Shown: positions 32,959 to 42,306 of the stretch, one piece after another
Numbering within the stretch: position 1 is the stretch's first letter
Layout of the letters: every line of letters begins with the position of its first letter
Origin: an uncultured Lachnospiraceae bacterium
GTDB taxonomy: Bacteria > Bacillota > Clostridia > Lachnospirales > Lachnospiraceae
Direction of reading: 5' to 3'
Assembly (NCBI GenBank): GCA_910584915.1
Contig: CAJUDM010000025.1
Span: 8,198 to 72,197, forward strand
DNA: 64,000 bases
The notes under the pieces: generated by a model
Databases searched by the model: none
What the model was told of the DNA's origin: nothing
Seen by the model: the letters and a program-made list of their open reading frames with translations, nothing else
Made by a program: the position numbers and the translations under genes

Positions 32959-34545
32959 TCAACCGTCGCTCAAATACTGCGTCAAAACCTCCGCCGTATC
33001 AAAGAGAAGTTCATCAAACCGCTCCACCGCAGATACCACTAAAATATCCGCCTCCTGCACATCCGCCTTCACCTCTGAAACATTATCCCTGTGCGCCAGA
33101 CAGATCTCGCTGAAATCTTTTTCCAGATAAGGGATCATTCCCAGCCTGAAGGAATCCCCGATCATTACAAACCTGCAGTCGTTTTCCGCCTCCGACTCCG
33201 CCCGGTATACCGGTGTAGAGAGATCCAGCCCTGCTGTTCCCTCGGTAAATGTCACGGAGACATCCGGCTTATAGTCTATGACATAGTCAACATCCGGCGG
33301 ATAATTTGACGCGTCCAGCCCGCCTGTGGCGATCAGCCCTTTCATGGTATCCTCCGTTGGAGTCATCTCCCAGTCCGAGAATGTCGTGGTGGAAAGCCCG
33401 AGGGACTGGCGGAGCACCTGGACGCCGACAAAACTGCCCACATTGTTCCAGTGGGTATCATACTGGTAATAGGTGTCATAGTACATTTTTCCCGCCTTCA
33501 ACTCCTCCAGAGGGTAAAGGAACTCTATCTCCGAATTTTCCCTGATATACGCCGCCAGTCTCTCGTCCCGTTTTACGGTCTCCGCGATCTCATAGGTGGG
33601 CATATACTCGGGATATACCTGTTCTTTGTTTGGCATAACCATAAACCGCAGCGTGATCTGCTTTTCGTCGCAGACATCCTGCAGTTTCCGGAGTTTTGCG
33701 AGCGCCGCCGCCATCTCCTCCTCCGTCAGGAGGTTTGTGCCTCTGTAATAGGAGACGCTGGCATTGCCCCTGTAAAAGAGCCAGTCAAATCTCCCGAGGA
33801 TCGTGTAATCTGCCGCCAGTGTGGGAGGCAGATAGGATGTATCCACCGGTTTCTCCTTAAAATCCCCCCGACGGGATTTCCCACAGGCACTGCAGCGGTA
33901 GTCGGTATACCCATAGTTGAGATAGGTCGCCTCCACCACCTCTACTGCCTCCTCCCTGTGCCCTGCCGCCGGCAGGATTTCCGTGTAGGAATCGCCGCAA
34001 AGGCTGCACCGCCATGTCACACTGCCGTCCTCCGTACAGCTTTCCGGCGTCCGCTCCACCTCCACATAATCATGCTCCTCGGCTGCCCCTCCGGCTTCCG
34101 GATCGTTTCCCGCCGTCACGGCGCTCTTATCGTCTCCTTCCCCGGAGGATGCGCCAAATGCCGCCTCCAGGTCCAGTTCTGAAACCTCCCCGCCGGCGCC
34201 GTATATCCCCTCTTCCCCGTAGAGCATCGCCACCAGCACAGGCTGCATATCGTTCCTGTAGATTCCTTCCAGTTTCCCCTCGAGTTTCCTGTAACCGCTT
34301 ATCAGCAGGCTGCGGAAAGGAGCCCTGTCATTGTAGAACGCCTCCAATCTGCCGGTGTAATCCGCCGGGTCAAACCGTTCCGGATACTCCGCCTTACTCC
34401 TGTTTTCCCCCAGGTCAAAATCGATCCGCTCCATAAGCGCCGGATTTCCCCGCCCTGCCAGACACAGAACGCCCCATACTGCCGGAGGCAGGATCATAAT
34501 ACCCAGAAACAGGGCTGCCATCACTTTCTGCAGTTTTTTCTTCAT
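32959..34545 (-). CDS. DHHW-family protein with a zinc-ribbon-like insert
   Basis: 528 residues. One N-terminal hydrophobic segment (VMAALFLGIMILPPAVWGVL) anchors or exports it. The SGNH/AlgX-like region is seen in ENRSKAEYPERF, YNDRAPFRSLLISGYRKLEG, FMVMPNKEQVYPEY, YYQYDTHWNNVGSFVG (the D-T-H-W motif) and FVMIGDSFRLGMIPYLEK. Around residues 165-235 an insert carries CTEDGSVTWRCSLCG and CSACGKSRRG, two Cys pairs set in HDYV.../AGHRE repeats seen in clostridial surface proteins. It probably works with the adjacent MBOAT protein in O-acylation of a surface polymer. ATG at 34545 is preferred, with GGGGGTG upstream. Confidence 0.8.
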   Translation of the reverse strand: MKKKLQKVMAALFLGIMILPPAVWGVLCLAGRGNPALMERIDFDLGENRSKAEYPERFDPADYTGRLEAFYNDRAPFRSLLISGYRKLEGKLEGIYRNDMQPVLVAMLYGEEGIYGAGGEVSELDLEAAFGASSGEGDDKSAVTAGNDPEAGGAAEEHDYVEVERTPESCTEDGSVTWRCSLCGDSYTEILPAAGHREEAVEVVEATYLNYGYTDYRCSACGKSRRGDFKEKPVDTSYLPPTLAADYTILGRFDWLFYRGNASVSYYRGTNLLTEEEMAAALAKLRKLQDVCDEKQITLRFMVMPNKEQVYPEYMPTYEIAETVKRDERLAAYIRENSEIEFLYPLEELKAGKMYYDTYYQYDTHWNNVGSFVGVQVLRQSLGLSTTTFSDWEMTPTEDTMKGLIATGGLDASNYPPDVDYVIDYKPDVSVTFTEGTAGLDLSTPVYRAESEAENDCRFVMIGDSFRLGMIPYLEKDFSEICLAHRDNVSEVKADVQEADILVVSAVERFDELLFDTAEVLTQYLSDG

Positions 34546-34575
34546 CACCACACCCCCTGCGCTTTGACACGCATA

Positions 34576-36066
34576 CTAAAACTGAAAATAGATAAACGGA
34601 TTGTATGTCCCGCTGACGATCAGCATAATGGACAACATAAACAGTACAAGCTGCAGGCAATAGTCCGCTGCCGCCGGCACAAGGTATCCCTTCATCCGCT
34701 CCCAGAGCTTTCCCGCGCCCCTCTGCAAAAATCCACCGCACAGGATCGCCGCCCCAAAGGCAAGGATCACCTTCATGGACAAAAACGAGAGCACACTGTA
34801 CTCTCCAGCTCCAAAGCGGAACAGCTGACCGACAAAGGCATTCGCCACCCAGATATTGTCGGAGCGGAAATAGACCCATCCCACCATGACCACAAACATG
34901 GTATACATCCAATTGAGCGGCCTGATGCGGTTTTTGTCCAGCCATCTCCCCAAAAAGAGCCTTTCCACAATCATAAACACCGCATAGTACAGCCCCCAGC
35001 TCCAGAAAGTAAAGTTGGCGCCGTGCCAGATGCCCGTCAGCAAAAACACGATAAAAAGATTCCTGCAGGTGCGCAGGGTGCCGTCCCTGCTGCCCCCCAG
35101 AGGTATGTATACATATTCCCGAAACCAGGCGGAAAGCGAGATATGCCATCTGCGCCAGAATTCCCTGACCGACAGGGATGTGTAGGGATAGCGGAAATTT
35201 TCCTTAAAGCGGAACCCAAACATCCTCCCGATCCCGATCGCCATATCCGAGTAGCCGGAAAAATCATAATATATCTGCAGCGTATAAGACACCATGCCGA
35301 GCCATGCCACGGATGCCCCCAGCTTTCCTGTCTCCAGCGCCCAGACCTGATCCGCTACCTCCGCCAGGGTGTTTGCGATCAGCACTTTTTTTGCCAGCCC
35401 GTAGCAGAATCTCTTCTGTCCCGAAGAAAATAACCCTAATGTCTCCCGACGGTTCCCAAGCTGCTCAGCCACATCATTGTACTGCACGATGGGACCCGCG
35501 ATCAGCTGCGGAAACAGCGCCACATAGAGCGCAAACGCGGGCAGGCTCTCCTGCACCGGCGTTTTGCCCCGATACACATCCAGAACGTAGGACATTGCCT
35601 GAAAGGTGAAAAAAGATATCCCTATCGGGAGCACCACATCCGCGATCCCCGTGGCTCCGGTCCTCTCCATGCCGAGCATGGCGTGCAAAACACTCCCCGC
35701 CCCTTTCTCCGACTGCAAAAGAGCCTCCACCGCCGTCAAAAGCATATTGAAATATTTGAAATAGAACAGCATCCCGAGATTGAGCGATATGGTCAACAGC
35801 AGAATTCTCTTTTTTGCCCCCGCCTCTCTTCCCGGCATGCCTATGGCGCGCCCGCCGATGAAATTGATCCCTATGGAGAAAAGCATGATAAACAGGTAAT
35901 AGATCCCGCCCCATGCATAAAATACAAGACTCGCAGTCAAGAGAAATCCGTTTTTGGCACGGATCCGTCTCTCTCCGCTCTGAAATTTCATTCTGGAAAG
36001 GATAAAATTGCCCACCAGCACGACGGGCAAAAAAATCCATAGAAATATAACAGAACTAAAAAGCAT
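34576..36066 (-). CDS. MBOAT-family O-acyltransferase (AlgI/DltB-like)
   Basis: 496 residues with 10 or more membrane segments. The AlgI-type landmarks are ISFFTFQAMSYVLDVYRGK, LFPQLIAGPIVQYNDVA, DFSGYSDMAIGIGRMFGFRF, NFRYPYTSLSVREFWRRWHI and the catalytic-His region TGIWHGANFTFWSWGLYY. It probably moves acyl groups across the membrane to acetylate an extracytoplasmic polymer; the DHHW gene 30 bp downstream is its expected partner. ATG at 36066 has GGATTGGAG directly before it. A TATAAT on the minus strand near 36090 suggests a promoter separate from the lar genes. Confidence 0.92.
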   Translation of the reverse strand: MLFSSVIFLWIFLPVVLVGNFILSRMKFQSGERRIRAKNGFLLTASLVFYAWGGIYYLFIMLFSIGINFIGGRAIGMPGREAGAKKRILLLTISLNLGMLFYFKYFNMLLTAVEALLQSEKGAGSVLHAMLGMERTGATGIADVVLPIGISFFTFQAMSYVLDVYRGKTPVQESLPAFALYVALFPQLIAGPIVQYNDVAEQLGNRRETLGLFSSGQKRFCYGLAKKVLIANTLAEVADQVWALETGKLGASVAWLGMVSYTLQIYYDFSGYSDMAIGIGRMFGFRFKENFRYPYTSLSVREFWRRWHISLSAWFREYVYIPLGGSRDGTLRTCRNLFIVFLLTGIWHGANFTFWSWGLYYAVFMIVERLFLGRWLDKNRIRPLNWMYTMFVVMVGWVYFRSDNIWVANAFVGQLFRFGAGEYSVLSFLSMKVILAFGAAILCGGFLQRGAGKLWERMKGYLVPAAADYCLQLVLFMLSIMLIVSGTYNPFIYFQF

Positions 36067-36126
36067 CTCCAATCCCCCCACATTGCACGATTATATGTGT
36101 AGACATCCGGTATCTCCTCTCTGAGC

Positions 36127-37038
36127 TTACCTGATATCCATCCCCTCATCCATACTCCCCGACCGAAACCCCTCCAGATCCAGCGTCACTCTGTCAAAGC
36201 CCAGCCCTCTTATTTTTTCAGCTATCTGTTTTCCGTGTTCTAAAAGCTTCGGCATGTCCCCAGGATCCACCTCGATCCGCGCCAGCCATTCCCGCTCCTT
36301 CTTTCTGCCGGCCTCCCGGCTTTCTCTCATCTCTCCACTTTTTTTCTGCGGATCTGTATTGACCATTTTAGTTAATTCATGCACACGCAGCCTCACATTA
36401 TAACATCCAAGCCCTCTCAGATACCGCTCTCCCTCATCGATCCGCGCAAGCAGCCCATAGTCCAGTTTCGTCCCGTAGGGAAGCCTTGTCGCAAGACAGG
36501 GCGCGGAAGGGCGCTTCGCCGCGGAAATCCCCAGATATTCCGCCAGTTCTCTGACCGCCGCCTTCGTCACACCGCACGCCGCTAACGGACTGACGATCCC
36601 GAGTTCCTTCAGCGCCCGAATACCGGGGCGGTACTGCCGCAGGTCGTCTGCATTGGTTCCCTCCAGAATACAACCTGCCCCCAGCTCCTCCGACAGCGCT
36701 TTTATCTTCCGGAATATCCCCAGTTTGCAGAGATAGCAGCGGTTGACCGGGTTAGTCTCTATACCGACCTCCGTCAGTTCATCAATCTGCAGTACCCTGT
36801 GCAGCGCTCCGAATTCCTCCGCCGCGGACGCCGCCTCCTCCAAATCCCCCGACGGGTGAAGCCTTGTCCGGACGGTGACGGCGTATACCGCATGTTCCTT
36901 CCCCGCCGCCATACACGCCAGCCTCAGCAGGAGAGCCGAATCTACACCGCCGGAAAACGCGACCAAGATACCATCGGGAACATACTGTCCCATCTCCTTC
37001 TTCAGCATATCAAATTTTTCCGTCAGTTCTTTTTCCAT
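36127..37038 (-). CDS. larE: LarE sulfur transferase for nickel-pincer cofactor
   Basis: 303 residues, PP-loop ATP pyrophosphatase: VAFSGGVDSALLLRLA at the start, LEGTNADDLRQYRPGIRA, then KRPSAPCLATRLPYGT. LarE converts the carboxylates of the LarB product to thiocarboxylates. The Cys of PSAPCLATR corresponds by position to the sacrificial Cys of the L. plantarum enzyme, and RCYLCK adds two more, the arrangement that could suit a cluster-bearing LarE; this is inference. It is the last maturation gene after larB and larC. Confidence 0.92.
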   Translation of the reverse strand: MEKELTEKFDMLKKEMGQYVPDGILVAFSGGVDSALLLRLACMAAGKEHAVYAVTVRTRLHPSGDLEEAASAAEEFGALHRVLQIDELTEVGIETNPVNRCYLCKLGIFRKIKALSEELGAGCILEGTNADDLRQYRPGIRALKELGIVSPLAACGVTKAAVRELAEYLGISAAKRPSAPCLATRLPYGTKLDYGLLARIDEGERYLRGLGCYNVRLRVHELTKMVNTDPQKKSGEMRESREAGRKKEREWLARIEVDPGDMPKLLEHGKQIAEKIRGLGFDRVTLDLEGFRSGSMDEGMDIR

Positions 37039-37110
37039 TCAGGCCTCATCTCCACAGATCGCTTTCTATTTCTTCCCGGGCGGCATTCTTTTAAATCCCT
37101 CTGGTTCTCA

Positions 37111-38667
37111 TCAGACTTTCTTCCGAAATCTGTGTCCCCTCCTGCTCCCTTTCGATATCACTTCAGGCCTGTCTCTCCTGTCCGCCCTGCAGGCCTCCTC
37201 GATCAGACGGTACACTTCCCTAAACGGCTTTTTGCTCAGCTGACACAGCTTTATCACGCCGGCGTACTCCGGGTAATAGCGCACTCCCCCGCCTTCCGGC
37301 AGACGGCACTCCTTCACCTCCGCCGCACCAAGCCCTGTCATGATCTCCTCATTTCTTCTGGGGAGCACTGAGCGCTCCATCTTCTGTCTGCGAATGCCTA
37401 TCGTTGTCGTCTCCGAGAAGATGATGTTCTCCAGCGCAGCGATATGATCCTCCCTGCAGATCACGTTCAGCTGGTATGCCGGACGATTTTTCTTCATATA
37501 GACAGGGATATAGTGCACATCCCTCGCTCCCGCCTCAAAAAGCCTGTCCATCACATAGCCGAGCACCTCTCCGCTGCAGTCATCGATATTGGTCTCCAGC
37601 TTATAGATAACGTCCATGTTATCTTTGACATCTCTGTCATCCCGATCAGCCGCATATCCGACACTACTGTCACTCAAATTGACCGTGTCAGTTTTATTGT
37701 TCCGGCTTTTTTTAGTTTCCTTTCCCCTGTCTGCTGTTTCATCCGCTTCCTCAATCAGCATAGCGCGCAGTATGCTCGGCCTCTCATACTCCCTCTTTCC
37801 GCCGCCCATACCCGTCTTTATGATCCTGAAATGCCCCGGCAGATCCTCCTTCGTCCTGACCGCTGCCGCTATCGCGGCACCCGTCGGCGTCACAAGTTCT
37901 CCTCTGATATCCGTGACGGAAAGTTTCAACTGATGTTCCTGCACGATATTCAATACCGCCGGCACAGGCACGCTCATCACCCCGTGCTGACATCGTATCG
38001 TCCCTGTCCCCTCGCAGAGCTCTGTCACGATACACTCCGTTATTCCCAGGTCATCCAGGCAGACCGCCGCAGAGATAACGTCCACAATGGAATCCACCGC
38101 TCCCACCTCGTGAAAATGCACTTCCTGCTCCGGCACGCCGTGGGCTTTCGCCTCAGCCCCCGCGAGAATCCGGAAGATGTTCTCCGCCCTCTCTTTCGCC
38201 CCGTCCGACATTTCCGTCTGCCGGATGATATGCAGGATCTCCCGCAGGCCGCGATGCTCATGATGGTGTCCGTCATGGCTGTGTGAAACTGCGCCGTGTC
38301 CGTGATGATGTCCGCTGTGCTCATGGTTCCCATTCTCATGACGATGCACCTCTTCTCTGCACACATGATCGCCGTGCCCTTCCTCCTCATGAGAATGCCC
38401 GTGCTCCCCGCCCCCGAACAGATACTCCATATCATGGTCATGATTTTCATGTTCTTCATCCAGGATCACATGAAAATCGCAGACGTCCAGCCCCGCCTTC
38501 TTCACCCTGCTGATCCTGATCTTAAATCCATGTACCGGAATGCTTTTCAACGCTTTTTTCAACACTTCCCTGTCCGCTCCGAGATCCAACAGCGCCGCCA
38601 CCATCATATCGCCGCTGATCCCGCTGTTGCATTCCAGATACAATGTATTACTTTTTCTTTCCCTCAT
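37111..38667 (-). CDS. larC: LarC nickel-insertion protein, single frame
   Basis: 518 residues. LarC inserts nickel into the pyridinium pincer by a CTP-dependent reaction. Landmarks are LYLECNSGISGDMMVAALLDLG, VHFHEVGAVDSIVDVISAA, LCEGTGTIRCQHGVMSVPVPA, ELVTPTGAAIAAA and, in the C-terminal domain, YKLETNIDDCSGEVLGYVMDRL and FSETTTIGIRRQKMERS. A His/Glu/Asp-rich stretch at about residues 73-145 is a likely nickel store. In L. plantarum LarC is made through a frameshift joining two frames; here a single frame covers both parts. It begins 13 bp after larB. Confidence 0.93.
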   Translation of the reverse strand: MRERKSNTLYLECNSGISGDMMVAALLDLGADREVLKKALKSIPVHGFKIRISRVKKAGLDVCDFHVILDEEHENHDHDMEYLFGGGEHGHSHEEEGHGDHVCREEVHRHENGNHEHSGHHHGHGAVSHSHDGHHHEHRGLREILHIIRQTEMSDGAKERAENIFRILAGAEAKAHGVPEQEVHFHEVGAVDSIVDVISAAVCLDDLGITECIVTELCEGTGTIRCQHGVMSVPVPAVLNIVQEHQLKLSVTDIRGELVTPTGAAIAAAVRTKEDLPGHFRIIKTGMGGGKREYERPSILRAMLIEEADETADRGKETKKSRNNKTDTVNLSDSSVGYAADRDDRDVKDNMDVIYKLETNIDDCSGEVLGYVMDRLFEAGARDVHYIPVYMKKNRPAYQLNVICREDHIAALENIIFSETTTIGIRRQKMERSVLPRRNEEIMTGLGAAEVKECRLPEGGGVRYYPEYAGVIKLCQLSKKPFREVYRLIEEACRADRRDRPEVISKGSRRGHRFRKKV

Positions 38668-38680
38668 TTCCGCCTCCTGA

Positions 38681-39433
38681 TCATCTGTTCCCGCGCCCCG
38701 CCAGCCTGTTGATCTGGGACGCCATATACCCTGCCCCGTAACCGTTGTCGATATTCACCACCGCAATCCCGTTGGCACAGGAATTGATCATCGTCAAAAG
38801 AGCCGATATCCCCCCCATGCTCGCGCCATAGCCCACGGAAGTCGGCACCGCGATCACCGGCCGCTCCACCAGCCCGCCGATCACGCTGGCGAGGGCGCCC
38901 TCCATGCCCGCCACCGCCACCACACAGTTTGCGGAGCGGATATCATCCACCCTCGCAAGCAGACGGTGAATACCGCTGACACCTATGTCATAAATCCGTT
39001 CGACCCTGTTCCCGAAATATTCAGCCGTCTGCGCCGCCTCCTCAGCCACAGGGATATCCGCCGTCCCCGCCGTACAGACCGCTATCCTGCCGATATGTTC
39101 CTTTCCCGTCTTTTCTATCTTCAAAATGCGGGAAATCTCATCGTAGCTGATCTCCGGGATCACTTCCCGCACCAGCTCATACTGCTCCCTCGACGCTCTT
39201 GTGCCGAGCACTTCACCGTTCTCCCGGTACAGCGCCTCAAAGATACTGCACAGATGTTCGTCCGCCTTCCCGCTGCAGTACACCACCTCCGGGTAGCCGG
39301 AGCGGATCTCCCGCTGGCTGTCCAGCCTGGCATAGCCCATATCCTCAAAAGGCTTTCTGACAAAATATCTTTCCGCCTCCTCCACAGAAACCTCGCCCCG
39401 CCTCACTTTTCCAAGCATCTCCTTCATTTCCAT
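38681..39433 (-). CDS. larB: LarB pyridinium-3,5-biscarboxylate synthase
   Basis: 250 residues. LarB carboxylates nicotinate adenine dinucleotide to start pincer-cofactor synthesis. The C-terminal AIR-carboxylase-like domain shows IAVCTAGTADIPVAEEAAQTA, GVSGIHRLLARVDDIRSANC, VAVAGMEGALASVIGGLV, IAVPTSVGYGASMGG and NSCANGIAVVNIDNGYGAGY. The start at 39433 (MEMKEMLGKV) has AGGAGGGTACAGGAC before it; the longer open frame to 39526 has no site. Together with larC, larE and the nickel transporter genes it forms one set; no larA is in the window. Confidence 0.94.
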   Translation of the reverse strand: MEMKEMLGKVRRGEVSVEEAERYFVRKPFEDMGYARLDSQREIRSGYPEVVYCSGKADEHLCSIFEALYRENGEVLGTRASREQYELVREVIPEISYDEISRILKIEKTGKEHIGRIAVCTAGTADIPVAEEAAQTAEYFGNRVERIYDIGVSGIHRLLARVDDIRSANCVVAVAGMEGALASVIGGLVERPVIAVPTSVGYGASMGGISALLTMINSCANGIAVVNIDNGYGAGYMASQINRLAGRGNR

Positions 39434-39571
39434 GTCCTGTACCCTCCTGTGTCGATCGGGCAGGAAAGATTTTCTCCCCGCCTTTCTGTACTCCTCTGTG
39501 AGCAGAGTTATCTCACCTGTGTCCAATCAGCAGAGAGGCACTTCTCTCTGCTCCCCGCAGGCTGCTTCGCC

Positions 39572-40336
39572 TCAGCTGCTTTCCGTATGCGGAACCGATC
39601 CTGTAAACCGAAAAGACAGCGGAAGCCGCAATCCGTTTCGTTCCAAAAGTTCCCTGTCTCTCAAAAGCTTCTTTGTATCCCCGTCATAGGCGATCTTTCC
39701 GCCGGACAGCAGGATCGTCCGCTCACAGGTATCATAGATAAAATCAAGGTCGTGGGACGCCAGAAGCTTTGCCCCCCTCAGTTCCTTTATCACCTCTATC
39801 AGATTCTCCCTGTTCGCCGGATCAAGAGAGGCGGAGGGTTCGTCCATCAGAATGACGCCGTCGTCCTGCTGCAGCGCCAGTATACCCGCGATTGCCGCCA
39901 GCTTCTTTTCCCCGCCCGAGAGCCGATAGATATGCCGCCCTGCGAGCGCCTCGATGTGCGTTTTTCGCAGCGCCCATGCCGCCCTCTCCTTCGCTTCCCC
40001 GCCGGAAAGCCCGTAGCTGAGCGGTCCAAAAGCCACATCCTCCTCCACCGTATTCATGAAAAGCTGGCTGTCGGAATCCTGGAACACATACCCGAGCAGA
40101 CGCCGGATCTCCCCGTAATTCCTCTTTTCCAGAGACCGCCCCGCGATCTCGATCTTCCCCTCATAACCGGAAAGCAATCCTGTCAGTATCCTCAGAAATG
40201 TGGATTTTCCCACGCCGTTGGCGCCGATAATGCCCACAGCTTCCCCCGGAGATACCGTCAAACTGATACCGTCTAATACATACCGGTCCGCATGATAGCA
40301 AAACCGCAGATCCTCTATCCTTATAAACACATCCAT
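39572..40336 (-). CDS. Nickel/cobalt ECF transporter ATPase
   Basis: 254 residues, CbiO/NikO type. Walker A GANGVGKSTFLRIL, Q-loop VFQDSDSQLFMNTVEEDVAFG, signature RLSGGEKKLAAIAG, Walker B VILMDEPSASLDPANRENL, and the switch His in LLASHDLDF. It energises the transporter formed with the two membrane proteins upstream. Its position beside larBCE points to nickel as the metal rather than cobalt. A 138-bp gap separates it from larB. Confidence 0.93.
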   Translation of the reverse strand: MDVFIRIEDLRFCYHADRYVLDGISLTVSPGEAVGIIGANGVGKSTFLRILTGLLSGYEGKIEIAGRSLEKRNYGEIRRLLGYVFQDSDSQLFMNTVEEDVAFGPLSYGLSGGEAKERAAWALRKTHIEALAGRHIYRLSGGEKKLAAIAGILALQQDDGVILMDEPSASLDPANRENLIEVIKELRGAKLLASHDLDFIYDTCERTILLSGGKIAYDGDTKKLLRDRELLERNGLRLPLSFRFTGSVPHTESS

Positions 40337-40383
40337 GCCTATTCCTTTTCGTGAAGTTATGGTTAAAAAGCGACACCAGCCCT

Positions 40384-41187
40384 CTATGGCATAAAAACCC
40401 GCCCCGCCAATTCAAAGACCGGCACCAACCGAAATAGCAGCAGCACGCCGCCCCACAACACACCGTAGCAGACGCTCTGCCACAGCGGCACAAAACTGCC
40501 CCGCAGGAAAAACTCCCCGCGAAATCCTCGCAGTGTCATACTTTCATACACCGTATTCGCCCTGTCTATGCTGCGCAGCAACATCTGACCCGCCAGAGGC
40601 CCCCATGCGCTTTTCCGGATTCCTTTTTCTCCCGGCGAGCGCAGGCTGTACGCCTGTGTGATCCTGTCCGCCTCCTTAAGCATCAGCACGAGATACCGGT
40701 AGATCAGCAGAAACACCGTCACAAGAACCCGCGGTACATGCAGTTTTCTGAGCGCATAGCAGATCTGCTCCATCGTCGTCGAAGCGATCAGGATATACGA
40801 GGCGGACACCGCAAATCCCGCCTTCAGAAGCAGTGCCGCCATGGACAGCATCCCCGATGTGACGGTAAAACTCCCGACAGCAAGACAGGGAGCCCTGTCA
40901 AAGAGAGGATTCGCCGCGCCTATCAGACACACTGTGAGAAGGATGGGCCTCACGCGCCCCAGAGCCTGCCTCACGGATATATCCCCCGATATCATCAGGA
41001 TCACCGGATAAGCCGCCATCCCTAAAAGCCCGCTGATATCGCGCACATCAAAACTCATCACAAGTATCAGATACCAGAGTGTCACAAGCACCTTGGCAAG
41101 CGGATGGATCCTGCAAAGCAGTGTCCCCCGCTCCGCCAGATTCTCCAGCGAATGTATTTCGTCGATCGCCTTTCCTATCCCTGCCAT
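40384..41187 (-). CDS. Nickel/cobalt ECF transporter transmembrane protein
   Basis: 267 residues, CbiQ/NikQ type, five or six membrane segments. The coupling region (YRYLVLMLKEADRITQAYSLR...GPLAGQMLLRSIDRANTVYESMTLRGF) contains the A/S-R-G-like coupling helices that touch the ATPase. The gene begins 2 bp after the nikMN stop. Confidence 0.92.
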   Translation of the reverse strand: MAGIGKAIDEIHSLENLAERGTLLCRIHPLAKVLVTLWYLILVMSFDVRDISGLLGMAAYPVILMISGDISVRQALGRVRPILLTVCLIGAANPLFDRAPCLAVGSFTVTSGMLSMAALLLKAGFAVSASYILIASTTMEQICYALRKLHVPRVLVTVFLLIYRYLVLMLKEADRITQAYSLRSPGEKGIRKSAWGPLAGQMLLRSIDRANTVYESMTLRGFRGEFFLRGSFVPLWQSVCYGVLWGGVLLLFRLVPVFELAGRVFMP

Positions 41188-41189
41188 AG

Positions 41190-42188
41190 TCAGCTTTTCC
41201 CTTTTCGGAAAAATTTAAGGGCATAGCAGACGACAATGCAGAGTCCGATCACCAGCGCCCCGCCAATAAGTCCCGATACGCTGGTTCCCGCTGCGGAATC
41301 GCTGAATGAAAATCCGTAGTCGGGCAGGACCGCCGTCGCCCCCTGAACGTTTTCCGCTATCTCGTAGGCTCTGCCTGCCGCCTCCAGTTCCGCAGTACCT
41401 GCTGTTTTTTCCATTGACCACTCCAGTCCATCCGGGAGCGAAGAGGCAAACAGGGACACTGCTCCGGCAATGGCAGCGGCTGCAGCCGTCAGGATCACAA
41501 GCGTTTTCCGCAGGCTCAATCTTCCCTCCCGCTCCGCGGACGCCGCCTCCCCAGTCCACAGCATCCCGGGCCTCGCCTCAAAGACAAAACAGAGGACCGC
41601 CGCCGTTATGACACCCTCCACCAGTCCGATTGCGAGATGGATCGGCTGCATCACGCCCGCAAATACGGAAAACGGCAGCTCCGTGATCCCGGAGAAAAAT
41701 GTCTCAAGCACCACCGAAAAAGCTCCCATCTGCAGCGTTACGACGCATGCCGCCACGGACGCCGCCATGATCCTTTTCCTGGTGATCCCTCTCTTCATGA
41801 GCGGCCTCCAGATCAAAAAGCCACCTGCGAAGCAGCCGTAAAACGCCATATTCCAGATATTACACCCCAGTGCAAGAAGTCCTCCGTCCGCAAACATCAG
41901 GCACTGGATCAGCAATATCCCGATCATTGTCAAAAAGCCCGCCCAGGGCCCCAGCACCGCAGTCAACAGCATTCCGCCGCACAAATGTCCGGAGGATCCC
42001 GTTCCCGGAATCGCAAAATTGATCATCTGCGCCGCAAATACAAAAGCCCCCATCACCCCCATCGCCGGAATCTTTTCCGGCTCGTCCATAAGCCTCACCT
42101 TTTTGACCGAACAGCCCGCCGCCGCCGCAGAGGCAATATACATGGTGCCCGCCACCGCGGGGATCACCAGAGCATCCGCCATATGCAT
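41190..42188 (-). CDS. Nickel/cobalt ECF substrate-binding fusion (NikMN)
   Basis: 332 residues, two parts. The N-terminal CbiM/NikM domain (1-210) starts MHMADALVIPAVAGTMY; the N-terminal Met-His pair is the known metal ligand of this family, so the start codon is fixed at 42188. GTGSSGHLCGGMLLTAVLGPWAGF is the second conserved block. The C-terminal part has a PDGL-type segment (LFASSLPDGLEWSMEKTAG) and a final membrane helix, the NikN/CbiN-like portion fused on. The fusion is typical of NikMN proteins. Transcription may come from the region below the terminator at 42223-42254. Confidence 0.93.
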   Translation of the reverse strand: MHMADALVIPAVAGTMYIASAAAAGCSVKKVRLMDEPEKIPAMGVMGAFVFAAQMINFAIPGTGSSGHLCGGMLLTAVLGPWAGFLTMIGILLIQCLMFADGGLLALGCNIWNMAFYGCFAGGFLIWRPLMKRGITRKRIMAASVAACVVTLQMGAFSVVLETFFSGITELPFSVFAGVMQPIHLAIGLVEGVITAAVLCFVFEARPGMLWTGEAASAEREGRLSLRKTLVILTAAAAAIAGAVSLFASSLPDGLEWSMEKTAGTAELEAAGRAYEIAENVQGATAVLPDYGFSFSDSAAGTSVSGLIGGALVIGLCIVVCYALKFFRKGKS

Positions 42189-42217
42189 AATACTATCCTC
42201 TCCTTTATCCTTTTTTC

Positions 42218-42254
42218 AAAAACTCCCCCTGCACACTGTCCTGTGCCGGGGGAG
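42218..42254 (-). terminator. Terminator between fucU-like gene and nikMN
   Basis: On the minus strand, CTCCCCC-x-GCACA and TGTGC-x-GGGGGAG pair, followed by TTTTT. It lies 53 bp after the mutarotase stop and 30 bp before nikMN. It ends the upstream transcript; partial read-through could feed the nickel genes. Confidence 0.8.
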
Positions 42255-42306
42255 CATTCACTCTTTTACTTTTTGCCGGAAATATACTTGAGCATACCTC
42301 TGCTGC

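Noticed and set aside
38966..40276. Long plus-strand open frame opposite larB and the ATPase gene
   Set aside because: Both minus-strand proteins are full-length known families; the opposite frame has shadow composition.
42189..42306. Metal-sensing riboswitch before the nickel transporter genes
   Set aside because: Only a plain terminator hairpin is seen; no conserved four-way junction of a NiCo riboswitch was found in this short gap.
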